DNA of 64,000 bases from Nemopilema nomurai (taxonomy: Eukaryota > Cnidaria > Scyphozoa > Rhizostomeae > Rhizostomatidae). The position numbers and the translations under genes were made by a program. The stretch lies in NCBI GenBank assembly GCA_003864495.1, contig ML133456.1, positions 3,163,255 through 3,227,254 on the forward strand, read 5' to 3'. Positions 12,801 through 23,500 of this stretch are shown piece after piece. Below the pieces are notes generated by a model. It made no database searches and was not told the origin of the DNA. It worked only from the letters and a program-made list of their open reading frames with translations. Positions within the stretch are counted from its first letter, which is position 1. Each line of letters starts with the position of its first letter.

Positions 12801-14896
12801 GGTTCCTTATGTATCATCATTTCAAGCGACTCTCCTCATTTCAAAGGTTCCTTATGTATAATCATTTCAAGCGACTCTCCTCATTTCAAAGGTTCCTTAT
12901 GTATCATCATTTCAAGCGACTCTCCTCATTTCGAAGGTTTCTTATGTATCATCATTTCAAGCGACTCTCCTCATTTCCAAGGTTCCTTATGTATCATCAT
13001 TTTGAGCGACTCTCCTCATTTCAAAGGTTCTTTTTGTGTCTTTTGGGCCAATCTGCTTTTAGTGATACACGTGATACATAAATCTGCAGACTGGAAAAAA
13101 GAGTTTGCTTTGCTTTGATTCTTGTGAAATTCCTGTAAAATTTCTGTGAAATTCTATTGTTAAAGCATTGCTTTTTTTAGATGGAAGCGGTCAAGTTCAG
13201 GCATCGTCCTGGATAAAGGCAAAAGAGTTTTAGAGTTTGTTGCCATTCAACGAAAGGACAACCACCAATGGGCTATTCCTGGTGTTCGTACTATGCTTTA
13301 TCTTTATTCCTTTGTAATTGTAACTCAACAATGCACATGCCATTTACTTTTACGATTTGTATGTAACTAACCCAGCGGGGTGCACTCAGCACATAGACGT
13401 ACATAGGGGTATGTTCAGTCGAAGAACTCTAGAAGCTACACAGAAATTTCCGCTCATTTTCAAAAGTCCCAAGAATATCAGTTCTGTTTACATTTAAAAA
13501 ACCTCGGCCGGTGAACATTTGATACAATTAATTCAGATACGGAAATCTCACAAAAATTCAAAAACATATCAGTTTATAAATGTTATACCTGGAAATATAC
13601 TAGAATTGTATCTACTGTTTTTACCGGATCCAAAAATATCATATCTGATAAATATTAAATCCAAAAATATCACTTTGGGTAAGCATATGACCCAAAAATA
13701 TCAGACTGAATCCGTATGTATTTGTGTGGCAAGTGCCCCCTTTCTTGGGGTAACAACTGAATTGTTTTCTGCTGGCTTTCATTTCCACCTGTGTTGCACA
13801 TTGTCATTGTAGGGCATGGTTGATGCAGATGAGAAAATTTCCGAAACATTGCGCCGCGAGTTTAGCGAAGAGGCGTTTGCTAAGCTAGACATGCCTGAGC
13901 AAAAGCGGCAAACAATTATTAAGAAGATTGATGATCTTTTCAAACGTGGTACAGAGGTAACCAAAATGTTGTTTGTATTGTATTTGTTAATTACCTGTTG
14001 ACGCATTGGGCTGGCTTTGTATACACCCCGACATATGTTAATAGCAAATTTTTTTACCGAAGTTTGACAGTGGTATTATCGGCCATTTAGGATTGATAAT
14101 TTAAATTTTTGGTTTGAATAGATTTGTTGCTATATGTTAAAGATACCGCTTGAATACAAGTACAGATACCAATAGTGTTTGCAAATCCTGCTATTTTAGG
14201 TTTATAAAGGTTATGTCGATGATCCTCGAAATACCGACAATGCTTGGATGGAGACAGTTGCCTACAATTTTCACGATGACACCGGAGAAATTTTTGGCGA
14301 TCTTGAATTAATGGTAAATAGAATCTACAAAGCATCCGTTGAGCATAAGCAAATGTTTTTATTATTTCATCAGAATATCAAAGTGTATCGTAATTTTTAG
14401 AGATCGTAATGCGATTGTTGCGAAAATATTTGTTTGTTGAATTCACACACACTCTTTATTAATGAATGTTTTACATTTCTTGCATTTTTCTTATTTAAAC
14501 AAGAAGCATATGAGTATATATTTGCAAACCTATAAAAGGGTGAAACAATTGGTGTGCGCCAGTTAAGGAAAGGCAAAACTTTGGAGTCATGTCATGTCTT
14601 AGAATTGTGTTTTTTCTACGTTTTACCACAAATAATTTATTCTGTAAGTCAAGTTGTTTTTGCTAAGACTAAGAATTTGGTTTCTAAATCGTATTTGCGA
14701 ATAGCATTGAGTTATTGGAGAGAGAGGTTCATAACGATGTCTTGTTTGCATCTGTCTACATTGTTTATTTTTTCAGGCAGGGGACGATGCCGAAGCTGTT
14801 AGGTGGCAAAGAGTTAGTGGCAACATTCCTCTTTTTGCAAGCCACGTCGGTATTCTCGAGAAAGTTGCCGCCATGCACGAAGCTGCATTCTACTAG
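815..14896 (+). CDS. TRPM2: TRPM2-like cation channel with C-terminal NUDT9-like ADP-ribose hydrolase domain (5' partial, 22 exons)
   Basis: Exons: 815-949, 1118-1153, 1343-1493, 1694-1910, 2626-2851, 3288-3546, 3871-3995, 4426-4554, 5682-5948, 6143-6314, 6675-6834, 7105-7301, 7698-7830, 8855-9057, 9161-9324, 9585-9673, 9820-9921, 10032-10118, 13181-13283, 13813-13956, 14200-14313, 14777-14896 (TAG). All phases agree, giving about 1110 residues; roughly the first 450 lie off the left edge. The product should be a plasma-membrane, Ca2+-permeable channel. Exon 4 carries the TRPM homology motif [17 protein letters not shown]. Exon 8 (S1-S2) ends in EEIRQ and exon 9 (S3-S4) has WNVADVF; in TRPM2 the E-x-x-Q and N-x-x-D residues bind activating Ca2+. 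The pore exon has GELF and two turret cysteines, then the S6 motif [13 protein letters not shown] and the TRP helix VWKFQRY. A coiled-coil-like stretch (8855-9057) precedes the NUDT9-like part. The intron after 2851 has a GC donor. Confidence 0.95.
1980..2366. mobile_element. TA-flanked MITE, Tc1/mariner-type, in a TRPM2 intron
   Basis: The ends are inverted repeats of about 21 bp: left CACGCTTTTTTATAAGGAAC, and the right end reads as its near-perfect complement. TA dinucleotides lie immediately outside both ends (1978-1979 and 2367-2368), as expected for Tc1/mariner target duplications. The 387-bp body has no coding capacity. It sits between the exons ending at 1910 and starting at 2626. Confidence 0.75.
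4716..4752. repeat. Short 17-bp tandem repeat (about 3 copies)
   Basis: Units reading TAGTACTATACAAATG(T) follow one another in the intron after the S1-S2 exon. It is intronic and non-coding. Confidence 0.7.
4755..5681. other. TRPM2 intron, no further features seen
   Basis: This is AT-rich intron between the S1-S2 exon and the S3-S4 exon. The open frame at 4895-5077 has no family resemblance and no matching acceptor or donor. I see no transposon ends. Confidence 0.5.
6822..7055 (+). repeat. Tandem repeat made of the exon end and 5' splice site of the S6 exon
   Basis: About eight units of 28-29 bp follow the exon that ends at 6834. Each unit repeats the last bases of the exon plus the donor region (CATTTTCAAGTGAGTTA and variants). 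Exact CAAGTGAGT donors recur at 6918, 6973 and 7028; the other units carry CAAATGAGT, which destroys the GT. The unit therefore looks like an amplification of a functional splice junction. Using any downstream donor would read AAG TGA straight after the S6 segment. Confidence 0.85.
7831..8854. other. TRPM2 intron with degraded G/C-run repeat sequence
   Basis: The stretch 8140-8220 and the stretch 8705-8770 share GGCATGGCCCC-type, G/C-run sequence in a transposon-end style. Around 8545-8640 there are several copies of AATAAGCCCCC, the same motif as the foldback MITE at 10167-10563, so this is probably a degraded relative. I see no exon before 8855. Confidence 0.5.
10167..10563. mobile_element. 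G-rich foldback MITE with TA target duplication, copy 1
   Basis: The ends are CCTTAAATCCTCGAATTAG on the left and the complement of CCGTAAATCCTCGAATTG on the right, with TA directly outside both (10165-10166, 10564-10565). The interior has GGGGGCTTATTCGAGGGGG-type runs near each end and an AT-rich core that closely matches the copy at 58818-59207. It lies in the intron between the exons ending at 10118 and starting at 13181. The TA duplication points to Tc1/mariner-type mobilisation. There is no coding capacity. Confidence 0.85.
10676..13037. repeat. 45-bp minisatellite, about 52 copies, in a TRPM2 intron
   Basis: The unit is 45 bp (CGACTCTCCTCATTTCAAAG followed by GTTCCTTATGTATCATCATTTCAAG). 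Variants alternate CTCTCCTC with CTCACTTC, TTTCAAG with TTTTGAG, and ATCATC with ATAATC, giving higher-order patterns. Because 45 is a multiple of three and the unit has no stops in the forward frames, very long open frames appear in all three. They are artefacts of the repeat. It fills most of the intron between the exons ending at 10118 and starting at 13181. Confidence 0.97.
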
Positions 14897-16628
14897 AAGA
14901 CGATTGATTTTGGAACCTCCCTGCGTAATGTAATTTTCAAAGTTTCATTGTCTGGTTGACGAGCGTCGGTTTGCCTCTAGGCTCATCATCTGACTTTCTT
15001 GGAAGAATAGAATGAGTGGCTGAATTTTCAGCTGCTTTAAGTTGTACAGCTGTCGTAATTTCTCATTTGTCATCTGTTTCCTATTTCCTATCATCCTACC
15101 ATCTATCATTCCACGGACATTTTTAGGCCGTTTTGGATCTTATAACAGAACTATCTGTTGTTGTATCTAATTCGTGTGCAGAATATTTCCGTCTCTTTTG
15201 GTCGTCTTAACGCATTTTCTTTTTATTTATTGAGTTATTTTTCCACAAAAACTTGATCTTCAACTCTATCTAATTTAAATATCTTTAAGAATTTCTTAGT
15301 TTGATCCAGTTAGTATTTTGTACAATTTTTGCACATCTTTTTGGAAATTCGAAGGCATGTGTTTTTAGTCGTGCAAGCATATGATCGTAGTGTTTATGAA
15401 CATTTAAGAACATCATCAAGATAGAACATCTAAAAGTAGGATGGATAACTTTAAAAATTGCAAAGAATGAAGCTTCGGTGAAAACAGTCAGATAAGGAAA
15501 CTTTACAGATGCAAATAGTACCTGGCATTGCAGCTCTGACATTTGACGATTAAACAGGAACTCTTATCAGGTCAAAGTTCAATTTTATCGTTGAGCATTC
15601 AGTAGCATGTAACATAGTATTCCCTTTGGCTTGTAGGAGGCGCTCGCTCCACTCTGACCTTTTAATTTTTGTAAGAGTTTCAAGAAGTGGGAATTGTGCG
15701 TTTCGGTATTGGCATTAGTGAATATCAATCGTAAAAGTGTTTGCAAATGTTGAGTAATACTTACGTGACTTATTACCGTACTTGCATAATTGGTAAAACA
15801 CAAGACTGCTTCTTTAATTTTGTTCTTTAGTGAGATTGTAAATAGTATTGCCATAACCATGCACATTGACACGAAGACGTTTTTTGACATTAGTGAAACT
15901 AGTGGTGATTCGTTTTTTCTGCTTTCTGATGGTATCTGGTATTCTTAAAAGAGGTCCAAGTTTCCATTTGCTTGCTCGTTTTTATATCGAGGAGCCTATA
16001 ACTGAGGCCCTAGTGTTCTTCTCTGAAAGAAGTGTCTGCCCTTTCAAGGTAAGTACACTTTTCTTTGTTTCTTCTTTGTTCCGTTCATTTTTACCATTTA
16101 AATGTTTCATTTTATGGTCACTCATGCCACGTATCACTACAACATGTTCAACTAAATCTTTGTTTGAATTATCACTACAAATCTGATTTCAATCTTAATC
16201 TTTGTTGGAAGTAAATGAATCAATAGGCTCTTTAGTATGTTTGATTAAAGTCTTTGCAACTTTTTAACTTGCGTCTTACTACGAGTTCCCAGGCGAAAAA
16301 GCCGAAATTCGGCCAAATAGTAAACGAGGCTACATAACAATAGAAGTATAAGGTTGCAACTACAGCACGAATCTATGTTGAACAAACATCTTTCTCACAT
16401 ATAGAAAAAATATGAGAAAGTTTTCTATAAATTAGTTATTTATTACATAAGAAGAAGTTCCAGCGCCAATTCACCACTTTCGTTATCTTCGTCATTTTGA
16501 TCTTCATAAATTTCGGCAGTTTTAAACAACTGAAGCATGTTGTCTGTCACTGAAAAATCTCAGCAGCATTGTCCTTCAAACTGCAGCCCTGTTCTAACTC
16601 TCACTATTGCATCAAGAACATTTAGGGA
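14897..16628. other. Intergenic stretch after the TRPM2-like gene
   Basis: I found no convincing exon, RNA gene or repeat. Open frames here are AT-rich, lack splice context and resemble no family I know. The 3' UTR of the channel gene probably occupies the first few hundred bases, but I see no canonical AATAAA close to the stop. Confidence 0.45.
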
Positions 16629-17364
16629 CATTTAGTTTCGCTGCTTCGTTTTTACGCATGTAACGTATGAAAAAATACGTTCCACAACAGCGTTACTCAC
16701 TGGCAAGCGCAAGCCCAAACCCAGTCCTTCGTGGCGGCGGGCATCAACAAGAATAACGTCTCTCGTACTTGCGACAGGAATTAGCCCCGCAAATGTTGGG
16801 CAAATTTTGCTCTTCATTTCATTGAAATAGCGTAAAGCAACAGTCATATGTTTTGCCGTTGATACGTCAATAGAGTCGTCAACAATAACAGAATATTTCA
16901 CGTTCTTCGTGCTATCTATCAGATCTTCTTTCAGTGCAGGGGCTACAACTTTTGTTTACACTTTTGTGCATTTTGTTCCATGCAGCTTCGCAGACTTTGT
17001 TACCATCACCATTGCGTTTCATGATTTCACCAAGATGGTCAATCGATCTAATTGCGCTGTGGCAGGCAGTGCCTACAGACATTTCAATTTCAAATTGTTT
17101 TAAATCGTTACTTGGTTGAACTTTCTTTGATATTCTTTGAACAGGCAAACTTTGAGACGAACCTGCAGCTGTGATGTTTCGTAAATGTCTTTCTGACTTC
17201 TCGTGAGTTGCCAGATTGCATGCTTTCGGTGCGATGGTTTAACGACAAAGCTTGCAGAAAGCATGTTGGGTGCCATGATACGCTTGCTCAACCCAGATGT
17301 ATTTCTTTTCCCACGCCTCCATATACTGCCTGTTGCTCGCGTACATACCTTCCCATTTCGGCAT
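16629..17364 (-). pseudogene. Degenerate, internally deleted hAT transposase
   Basis: Reading on the minus strand from an ATG at 17364, the pieces follow one another in different frames. First comes an N-terminus beginning MPKWEGMY, then FVVKPSHRKHAIWQL, then SLPVQRISKKVQ and a block ending NKMHKSVNKSC. Next is YSVIVDDSIDVSTAKHMTVA, the first catalytic region of KIAA1586/ZNF862-type hAT proteins. It then jumps to PVSNAVVERIFS, the C-terminal hAT dimerisation motif. Several frameshifts and a large internal deletion make it non-functional. It ends 213 bp from the MOB4 start codon and is divergent to it. Confidence 0.8.
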
Positions 17365-17576
17365 GTTGACTGATAAAACCACTGATCTCAAAAAAATTTT
17401 CTTTACAAGGTTTTAAGCTGACGCATGCGTGCGAATCTCAGCCGTCGGTGTTGTTAAAACGAGGCTGGTTTCCAAAAGGGCGGTGAATAATTTATTGTTT
17501 GGCTCAACTGTGAATGCGACAGTAAGGGAAACTATTTGTACCAGTGCTGCTATCGTTGAAAAATCGCGAGAAAAGA

Positions 17577-20500
17577 ATGTTAGGTAGCGAGAGGAGCTTG
17601 GCATTTGCAAGGAGGAACAGGCCTGGCGCAAAAGCAGAGGTAGTCTTTTTTAGGGCTCATTACAAATGAATTGTTGTCGACGGGCAGACCTTTTTTATCA
17701 TTTTAGAAAATGCCGATAGGGGAAGTTGGAGCTAGTTTGAGTAGAATTCATAGGGCACCTATAAGGCATAGCGAATTATATCTCAACGATTGAATGACAA
17801 CAACTCAATCTGAATTTTGTGCTATTTTAAGCTTGTGTTCTTTGTTTCTTTCAACTTCTACGTGACTATTAGGCATACCAATGATTTCAATTTTAATCTA
17901 ATAGGTAGTATGGATTAAACTGCTATAAACGCTAAGACTGTAACAACTTTTGCAAATACAAATTATTTCTAGTCCTGTTCTTTTATCGTTAAATGTAGAA
18001 AATTTCTTCATGGCCCGACCAACCTTTTGATGAAATGGACAGTACTTTGGCAGTTCAACAGGTTAGATCAATTACGTGTTTTGTATTCGTTTGCAAGGAA
18101 ATGTTGCGGCCTTACTATGTGAAAATAATAATAGTATCCAAAATTGGGATCCACGTCATCTTGGGGGGATGCCCCCTCACTTTTTTGTGAAGAAAACAAT
18201 TCCAATGTAGCCATCAAACGTAGCAGATTAGAGCTACTTAATTCAAGTTCGTGTTGTGGGCCATGCAAATTGTAGCCAGTTTAAACTGATCTACCACAAA
18301 TTCTTGTTCCATGTACAGTCAAACTTGCTTCAGATCAGATGACTTAGGACCAAGGAAAATTTTCCAATTTATTCTGACTTATCTGATTTTTTGACTTATC
18401 TGACTTATCAGATATTTTCAGACTTTAAAACTATATAGGAGAACCTCATGGCACAGAGAGACATATAAAGAATACATTGCATTACATAAGAAGTCACTGA
18501 TTGTCTTTTGATGCAAATATTCCAGCATTTCCTTAAGCATTAGGGATTCTATTCTGCTAGCCAAAGCCAGCATTTCTTCTGCAGATTCCTTCAAAGCCAG
18601 CAATGCTTCTAGTTATTAGACCTCAATGCATACAGGGATTATTTTGACAAGGTTGCAAAGGGTGTGGCCTCCTGGAACTCATTCAGCTTACCTAGTAGGT
18701 GGCTGAAACTAAATTTATCAGACCCCAGTTCAAGTGGAAATGATAAACCTTGTGAAGGGATAAAAGATTTTGAAAAAATACTGACAGCCATTTTCCTATT
18801 TTTAGAAAAGACAAAGATGCCATATCAAAAGAGCTTAGAAAGAACTTTTAGAAATAACAGGAAAATAAAGTTTCTTTTCATTATCACAATCACTTTTTTC
18901 ATTTTATTACCTGAGAAACAACTTTTCCAACGAGGTAATGCTTTGCCATGGGAACCTTCACCCATGAAATGGATTGAGACAAAATGGTTTAGGGAAGAAG
19001 CTTTATGTGATGCTGTGCTGAAATAGCCATATATTGCACAAGGAACTTAAGTTCATTGCTGACCCTTGAAACCAATAATGAATTGTTGCAATATTTCTGT
19101 TGAAAAATAATTGGCTACATTGTTGCACTTATACAGATAATAATTCCAAATGGATTCCTTATACAGCATTTTGTGGTCCCCAAATGTGGCATTGAAAAAG
19201 AAAGGAAACCTTTCATGGCTATGATGATCTTTTTCTGAAAAGGGGTTCCCTGTATGTTTGGGAATTCAAAAACATGTGTTTCCGCTACCCACAATGAGTA
19301 ATGACACAAATTTAAGTTGTGTATCCATTCAATTGTGTTTCTCAAGCTGTAATTGAAATCAAAATCCAACCTAAGTGATAGGCCTAAAAAAGCTCTGACT
19401 TATGCAAATATCTGACTTATAAAATTTGACTTATAGAAAGGGAATTAGAAGTATTTATACCAAATGGACATTAGAAGCATACATTTTTGTCCGAGTTATT
19501 AAATATCCAACTTGAGCGAGTCTGACTTTGTAAGTTTGACCATATGCCTTTCGTAAAACGAATGCAAAATTCTGAGCAACAACATCAGGCCTTCCTGGGA
19601 AAGGCGTGCGATCGCACTCGCACACCTTGGTACACCCCTCCCCACACTGAGAAGTGTGTTTAATCGCACGCCTGTTTTGTAATTATTCATTTGTTTTTTA
19701 AACCTGGTTTCCATTTACCTGCAACCATAGAAAGGCTGCATTCATTGAGCTAAAAAAAATTGGCTCAGAATCGTTGGCAGAGGTGTGGCAAGCAAATGTT
19801 GATTAGCGCAGGGAACTAACAAGGTGGCAGTAACGCTTTGATGTTTACTTTGTTCGAGTTAAACATTATGCGGTGCCAGCACGTCATTTTGGAGGACCGT
19901 TGTGACAATTATTGCTTACAATAAAACACGGACCAAACGACCATAACATGGGGACTAGTTTTACACAACGTTTTGAAAGTTCAAAATTTCAGCATTGTAA
20001 ACATGAAGTGCGCAGAAGTGCAGCAAGTTCCTGTTCATTCTAATTTTTTGAAAAGACAACAGAAAACATTTTTATTTGACTACTTTGAAGCAATTTCCAA
20101 TCAGATGCTCCGCCACGTTTTTATCACAGATCGGCATTGACACGCACATGTTTTTAAAACACTATTTTTAATGGTTGATTGTGTGTTGTAAGAACAATCA
20201 AAACTTTGTTACATTTTCTCCTCTTATTATGAGAAACCGCTTTACAAAAAACTAAACGGTAGAAGGCTCAAAATTTTAAAAAACCACCGGTAAATGAAAA
20301 TCAATAAGAAACATTCAATTTTTTATGGCTCTATATAGTATGCAACAGAAAATCTGTAGTAATAAGAAAAAGTACCAATAGCACTCCATCGCACTCCTAC
20401 CACAATCTAGGAGTGCGAAATGCCACACGTGTGCTAATTTATTCCCAGGAAGGCCTGAACATAGTTAATTAATTTCAAATAATTTTTCAGTACATTCAAC

Positions 20501-23500
20501 AAATCATTCGCCTTGATAACAGTAAAATTGAAGCAATTCTTGAGCCTCCAGATGGACAAGATGAAGGAGTTTGGAAATATGAACATATGAGGTAACTGGT
20601 TGAAGTAATTGGAGGGTAGGAGATCTTAAGGTTACGGTAAACGTTTTCAACACGAAAATTGGTTTTTCCTTCCTAAAGGCAAAACTGTTCAAGGAATCTG
20701 GGTAAACTATATATCATTCGATGCACAAGATTATGGCGTATCTAGCCAGATCAAAATGATTGGCAAATAATGTTAAATGTTATTTTCCATGTGAATTTAT
20801 TGCTCAAAAAGTGTACCACCTTCAAAAGCTATTGTGTACCCTTGCGTTTGAGGTAGAGAAATGTAACTTATACCATGCAGATCCTAAGCTACCAAAGTGT
20901 GTCTCAGATTTTTAAATTCCTCCTCTTCTTGAAACTAAACCAGGTCAAAAAATGGGCAAACAATTTTTCCACCCTTCCGCAACTGTATTTAGGTATAAAA
21001 GACGGACCAGAGCAAATAAAAAAATTTTGAGATACTTTTTGTTTGCCCAACATCTGCCTTGGCCATGTGCAAATTTTCGAGCTATTTGATTGGTTCCTTG
21101 GGTACAAAATAGCTTTTTTGTACCTGTATGTAGAGGAATCGCACTTGCAAGATACACATCAGGATCATGTTACCAACAATGTAATCTGGGTCAAGTAGCT
21201 TAGGCTTTAATGTCAGAATCAGAATGTGAAGTAATCGAAAAATGGATGTTTCCATCCAGAAAACGTTTACCCTAACCTTAAGTTATATTCTACAATTAGT
21301 CTACTTTTTTTATGGGTGAGAATATCATATTTTTCAACCATCCTTTTTGTGTCAAGTTTTGAACCCTCAAAAATATTACTTATTTTCAGGAGAATTAACT
21401 CTTCTAACTTAAATCACTTCTTGGAAGAATCAAGGCTGACTAGTCTGAATATTAAAGTGTTATGATGTCACAATCATATGTAAGACATTTTAAATGACAG
21501 TGATAATGATTACTTGATTAAAACTAGCATGGAAGTAAATTTTAAAAGTTTATTTGCAGATAGTATTAACATGTTTGTTAGAAATGGTAATTTGCACTTG
21601 TTTCTCAAAGGCAGTTTTGCATGGAGTTCAATGGGCTTGCTGTTAAGTTACAGGTACAAAGTTCTATATCTTTGCTTGGAACTAAAAGTTTTGAAACCAA
21701 CTTCTTCAAGGAAACATTTAATAACTTCTTGCAAATGTACACACCTCATCACAATTGATGTACCTGTTAATTAGTCAAGTTATCTATTGTGAGTATGAAG
21801 CTTTCGAAGAAGCAAAGCCATTGGCAGAAAAATCGCTTTAAGATATTTCAAATCAAACTCTCAGCAGTAATTTTCTTTGGTGCTTGTCTTTTTGTCAAAG
21901 TTCCCTTTTAGTCCCGTCTGAAAGCACAACAATCATGCAAAATATGATACCAGCATAAAAACTTTACAACTTATCAACAACATGGTTGGGTGACGTTTGC
22001 AACTTAGATTGTTTTATATGGAAACCAAGTTTTGCAGACATTCAATGCTCAAATCGCCCATAAGTGATGTGAGGACTGGAACCAAGTTAAATATTCTAAA
22101 AATAGCTGTTAGATGAGTTTTTCAGCTTGGGCCTGTTTTGCATTGTTTTCTACGACTTAGACTACACAAGTTGTGAAGTCTTCATGCTTGTATCATATTT
22201 TGCACGATTACTGCAAGATTTGCTTCAGGCAACCTAACTACTTATCTCAATAGGAGGAGTGCAAGCCAGACACCTGCACCCAAATGACTGCCACAGAACA
22301 GTGGATCTTTCTTTGTGCTGCTCACAAGAACCCAAAGGAGGTTAAACATATTTAGATCTCTTCAGTCTATTTGAAGTTCTTTAAAATTGTTTTGTGTCTA
22401 GGCCATGCATTTCTAGAGAAAACCAGATTTTTAAATGCATTAGTTTACGGGAACAATATTTAGACTTTTACCTTGATGTCTAGTATTTTGTAGGAAACGA
22501 TTGATTCAAATCTAATTGACCATTTTGCTCCATATTACTGTTGTTGATGCCATTTTGAAGCATACAAATACCATTGAGCTGACTCTCCTACATAATGGTT
22601 TAGGCAGAAGTTTAGCAGAGAAAGTACATGTTTTATGATAATGGATCTAGACATCTGGATATTGGATAACCTTAGATAGAAACCAAAACATTATTGTAAA
22701 GCAAGAGCTACATGAAGCTTGTCTTGATGTAAGTCCAATGAAATAAACAGTGATTTCCAATACTTCAGTTCCTGTTGTTATTATGTATATTTCATTTGAA
22801 AGCCCTTATTTCAAGCTAGGGGGAAATTGTCCACCCACAGCTAAATGAATGATGGGATTTTTCTTTAATCACAGTGTCCTGCAGTTGATTATACACGTCA
22901 CACTTTAGATGGAGCAGCATCATTATTGAACAGTAGTAAATACTTTCCAAGCAGGTAACACAGAGATCTTTGGTTGCTTTGGTATTTGGTGACATCTGTT
23001 TCAAATTGTACTTGAAGGATTTTAATTATTTCCACTTAAATAGTTTTCAATTAAATGAATGAGGAAGTTTGAAAGAATTTACCAATGCATACTTATTGAA
23101 GGTAAATGGTCACACATGCAAAGGCCTAGCTTTTAAATTTTCACCACCTTGTTTTCAACAGTTAGTTTTAAGATTGTAGAAAGATCTTGAAGCTGTTTTT
23201 TTGTCTTGAAACAGCTGATCAGTTCTGAAACCACTTCTATGAATTTGTTGTAATTCTTAGACTCGGTTGATTTTTAGGGTGAGCATAAAGGACTCTTCTG
23301 TTAACAAACTTGGCTCTGTCTGTCGGCGCGTGTACCGGATCTTTTCTCATGCATTTTTCCATCATAAAAGGCTGTTTGATGAATTTGAGGTACCTGCTTC
23401 ATTTGAAGATTGTTTTTAAAGAATATATTTACTACACATATCAAGCCTTACTGGTAAATATTCTCGTTGAGCATTTCAGGTGTGCAATGTAATCAAGTTT

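Larger units (their letters stand above)
9585..14896 (+). other. NUDT9-H (Nudix) domain-coding part of the TRPM2-like gene
   Basis: The last eight exons align by eye along mitochondrial NUDT9 ADP-ribose pyrophosphatase. The order is [13 protein letters not shown] start, [31 protein letters not shown], the Nudix box, [19 protein letters not shown] and a C-terminus ending in EAAFY. The Nudix box starts at 13813 and keeps G-x5-E-x7-R-E-F-x-E-E. Human TRPM2 is known to have lost activity through changes in this motif (RIL for REF), whereas NUDT9 and the Nematostella channel keep the catalytic glutamates. I infer an active ADP-ribose hydrolase here. The donor after 13283 is forced by phase (GGT then gttcgt) and is weak. 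Confidence 0.9.

Noticed and set aside
10837..13118. Very long open frames (up to 539 codons) on the plus strand
   Set aside because: They are translations of the 45-bp minisatellite in successive frames inside a TRPM2 intron; the flanking channel exons splice across it.
18664..19026. 120-codon frame within the pogo-like element as a transposase
   Set aside because: I could not match it to the CENP-B/Tigger helix-turn-helix or DDE domains, so only a non-autonomous element is claimed.
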